A stretch of 12,742 nucleotides of DNA from an uncultured Lachnospiraceae bacterium (GTDB lineage Bacteria > Bacillota > Clostridia > Lachnospirales > Lachnospiraceae). Where the stretch lies: assembly GCA_910586315.1 (NCBI GenBank), contig CAJUIP010000064.1:1-12742 (forward strand), read 5' to 3'. Both the position numbers and the translations under genes were made by a program. The notes beneath the pieces are model-generated. The model was not told where the DNA came from. It worked only from the letters and a program-made list of their open reading frames with translations, and did not search any database. How positions within the stretch are numbered: the first letter of the stretch is position 1; the number at the start of each line of letters is the position of its first letter. Positions 12,723 through 12,742 of this stretch are shown piece by piece.

Positions 12723-12741
12723 GTCTGTCCGAAGGACAGAC
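12723..12741 (+). terminator. Hairpin cut by the window edge
   Basis: GTCTGTCC, GAA, GGACAGAC is an 8-bp stem with a 3-base loop ending one base before the window does. The preceding GTGCCGATTCGC may be the left arm of a longer stem whose right arm lies outside, which would make this the terminator of the YitT gene. Confidence 0.4.
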
Positions 12742-12742
12742 A

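Overview
The window looks like a low-to-mid GC Firmicute of the Lachnospiraceae type (an Enterocloster or Clostridium relative is my guess). The clues are strong GGAGG ribosome binding sites, consensus sigma-A promoters, a YitT-family transporter and a clostridial holin-like toxin peptide. It has two parts of very different character, meeting near position 2660.

Left part (1 to about 2660) is AT-rich and accessory. It carries three small unknown genes: a soluble helical protein, a six-helix membrane protein with a beta-rich N-terminal domain, and a small single-pass coiled-coil protein. Next comes a large hairpin terminator and then a complete type I toxin-antitoxin locus: a 31-residue holin-like toxin on the minus strand faces a convergent antisense RNA, each with its own 17-bp-spaced promoter, meeting at a shared hairpin. 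At 2584-2612 there are three GTAGACA repeats exactly 11 bp apart, followed by a fragment resembling the 3' end of a tRNA gene and a terminator. I read this as the end (att site) of an integrated element that continues off the left edge.

Right part (2660 to the end) is chromosomal or metabolic in character and entirely on the plus strand. Unit 1 (2955-4834): a PfkB-family kinase of FrlD type and a SIS-domain deglycase of FrlB/FraB type, the two enzymes that phosphorylate and split Amadori compounds (fructosyl-amino acids). Unit 2 (5073-8999): a cupin, an amidohydrolase, a YjbQ-family protein, a second FrlD-type kinase and a GltS-type sodium symporter. Unit 3 (9108-11471): a BtpA/SgcQ-family TIM barrel and an FGGY sugar kinase. 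A perfect 20-bp hairpin separates this from a YitT-family membrane protein (11777-12658), and the window ends in two further dyads.

The simplest reading is a catabolic locus for a glycated amino acid or similar sugar-amine conjugate. The symporter would import it, the FrlD-type kinases phosphorylate it on the sugar, and the SIS enzyme release glucose 6-phosphate plus the amine. The cupin, amidohydrolase, YjbQ, BtpA and FGGY proteins have no assigned step and are the novel part. No transcription regulator for the locus is in the window, although both main promoters contain dyads and share a 10-bp word.
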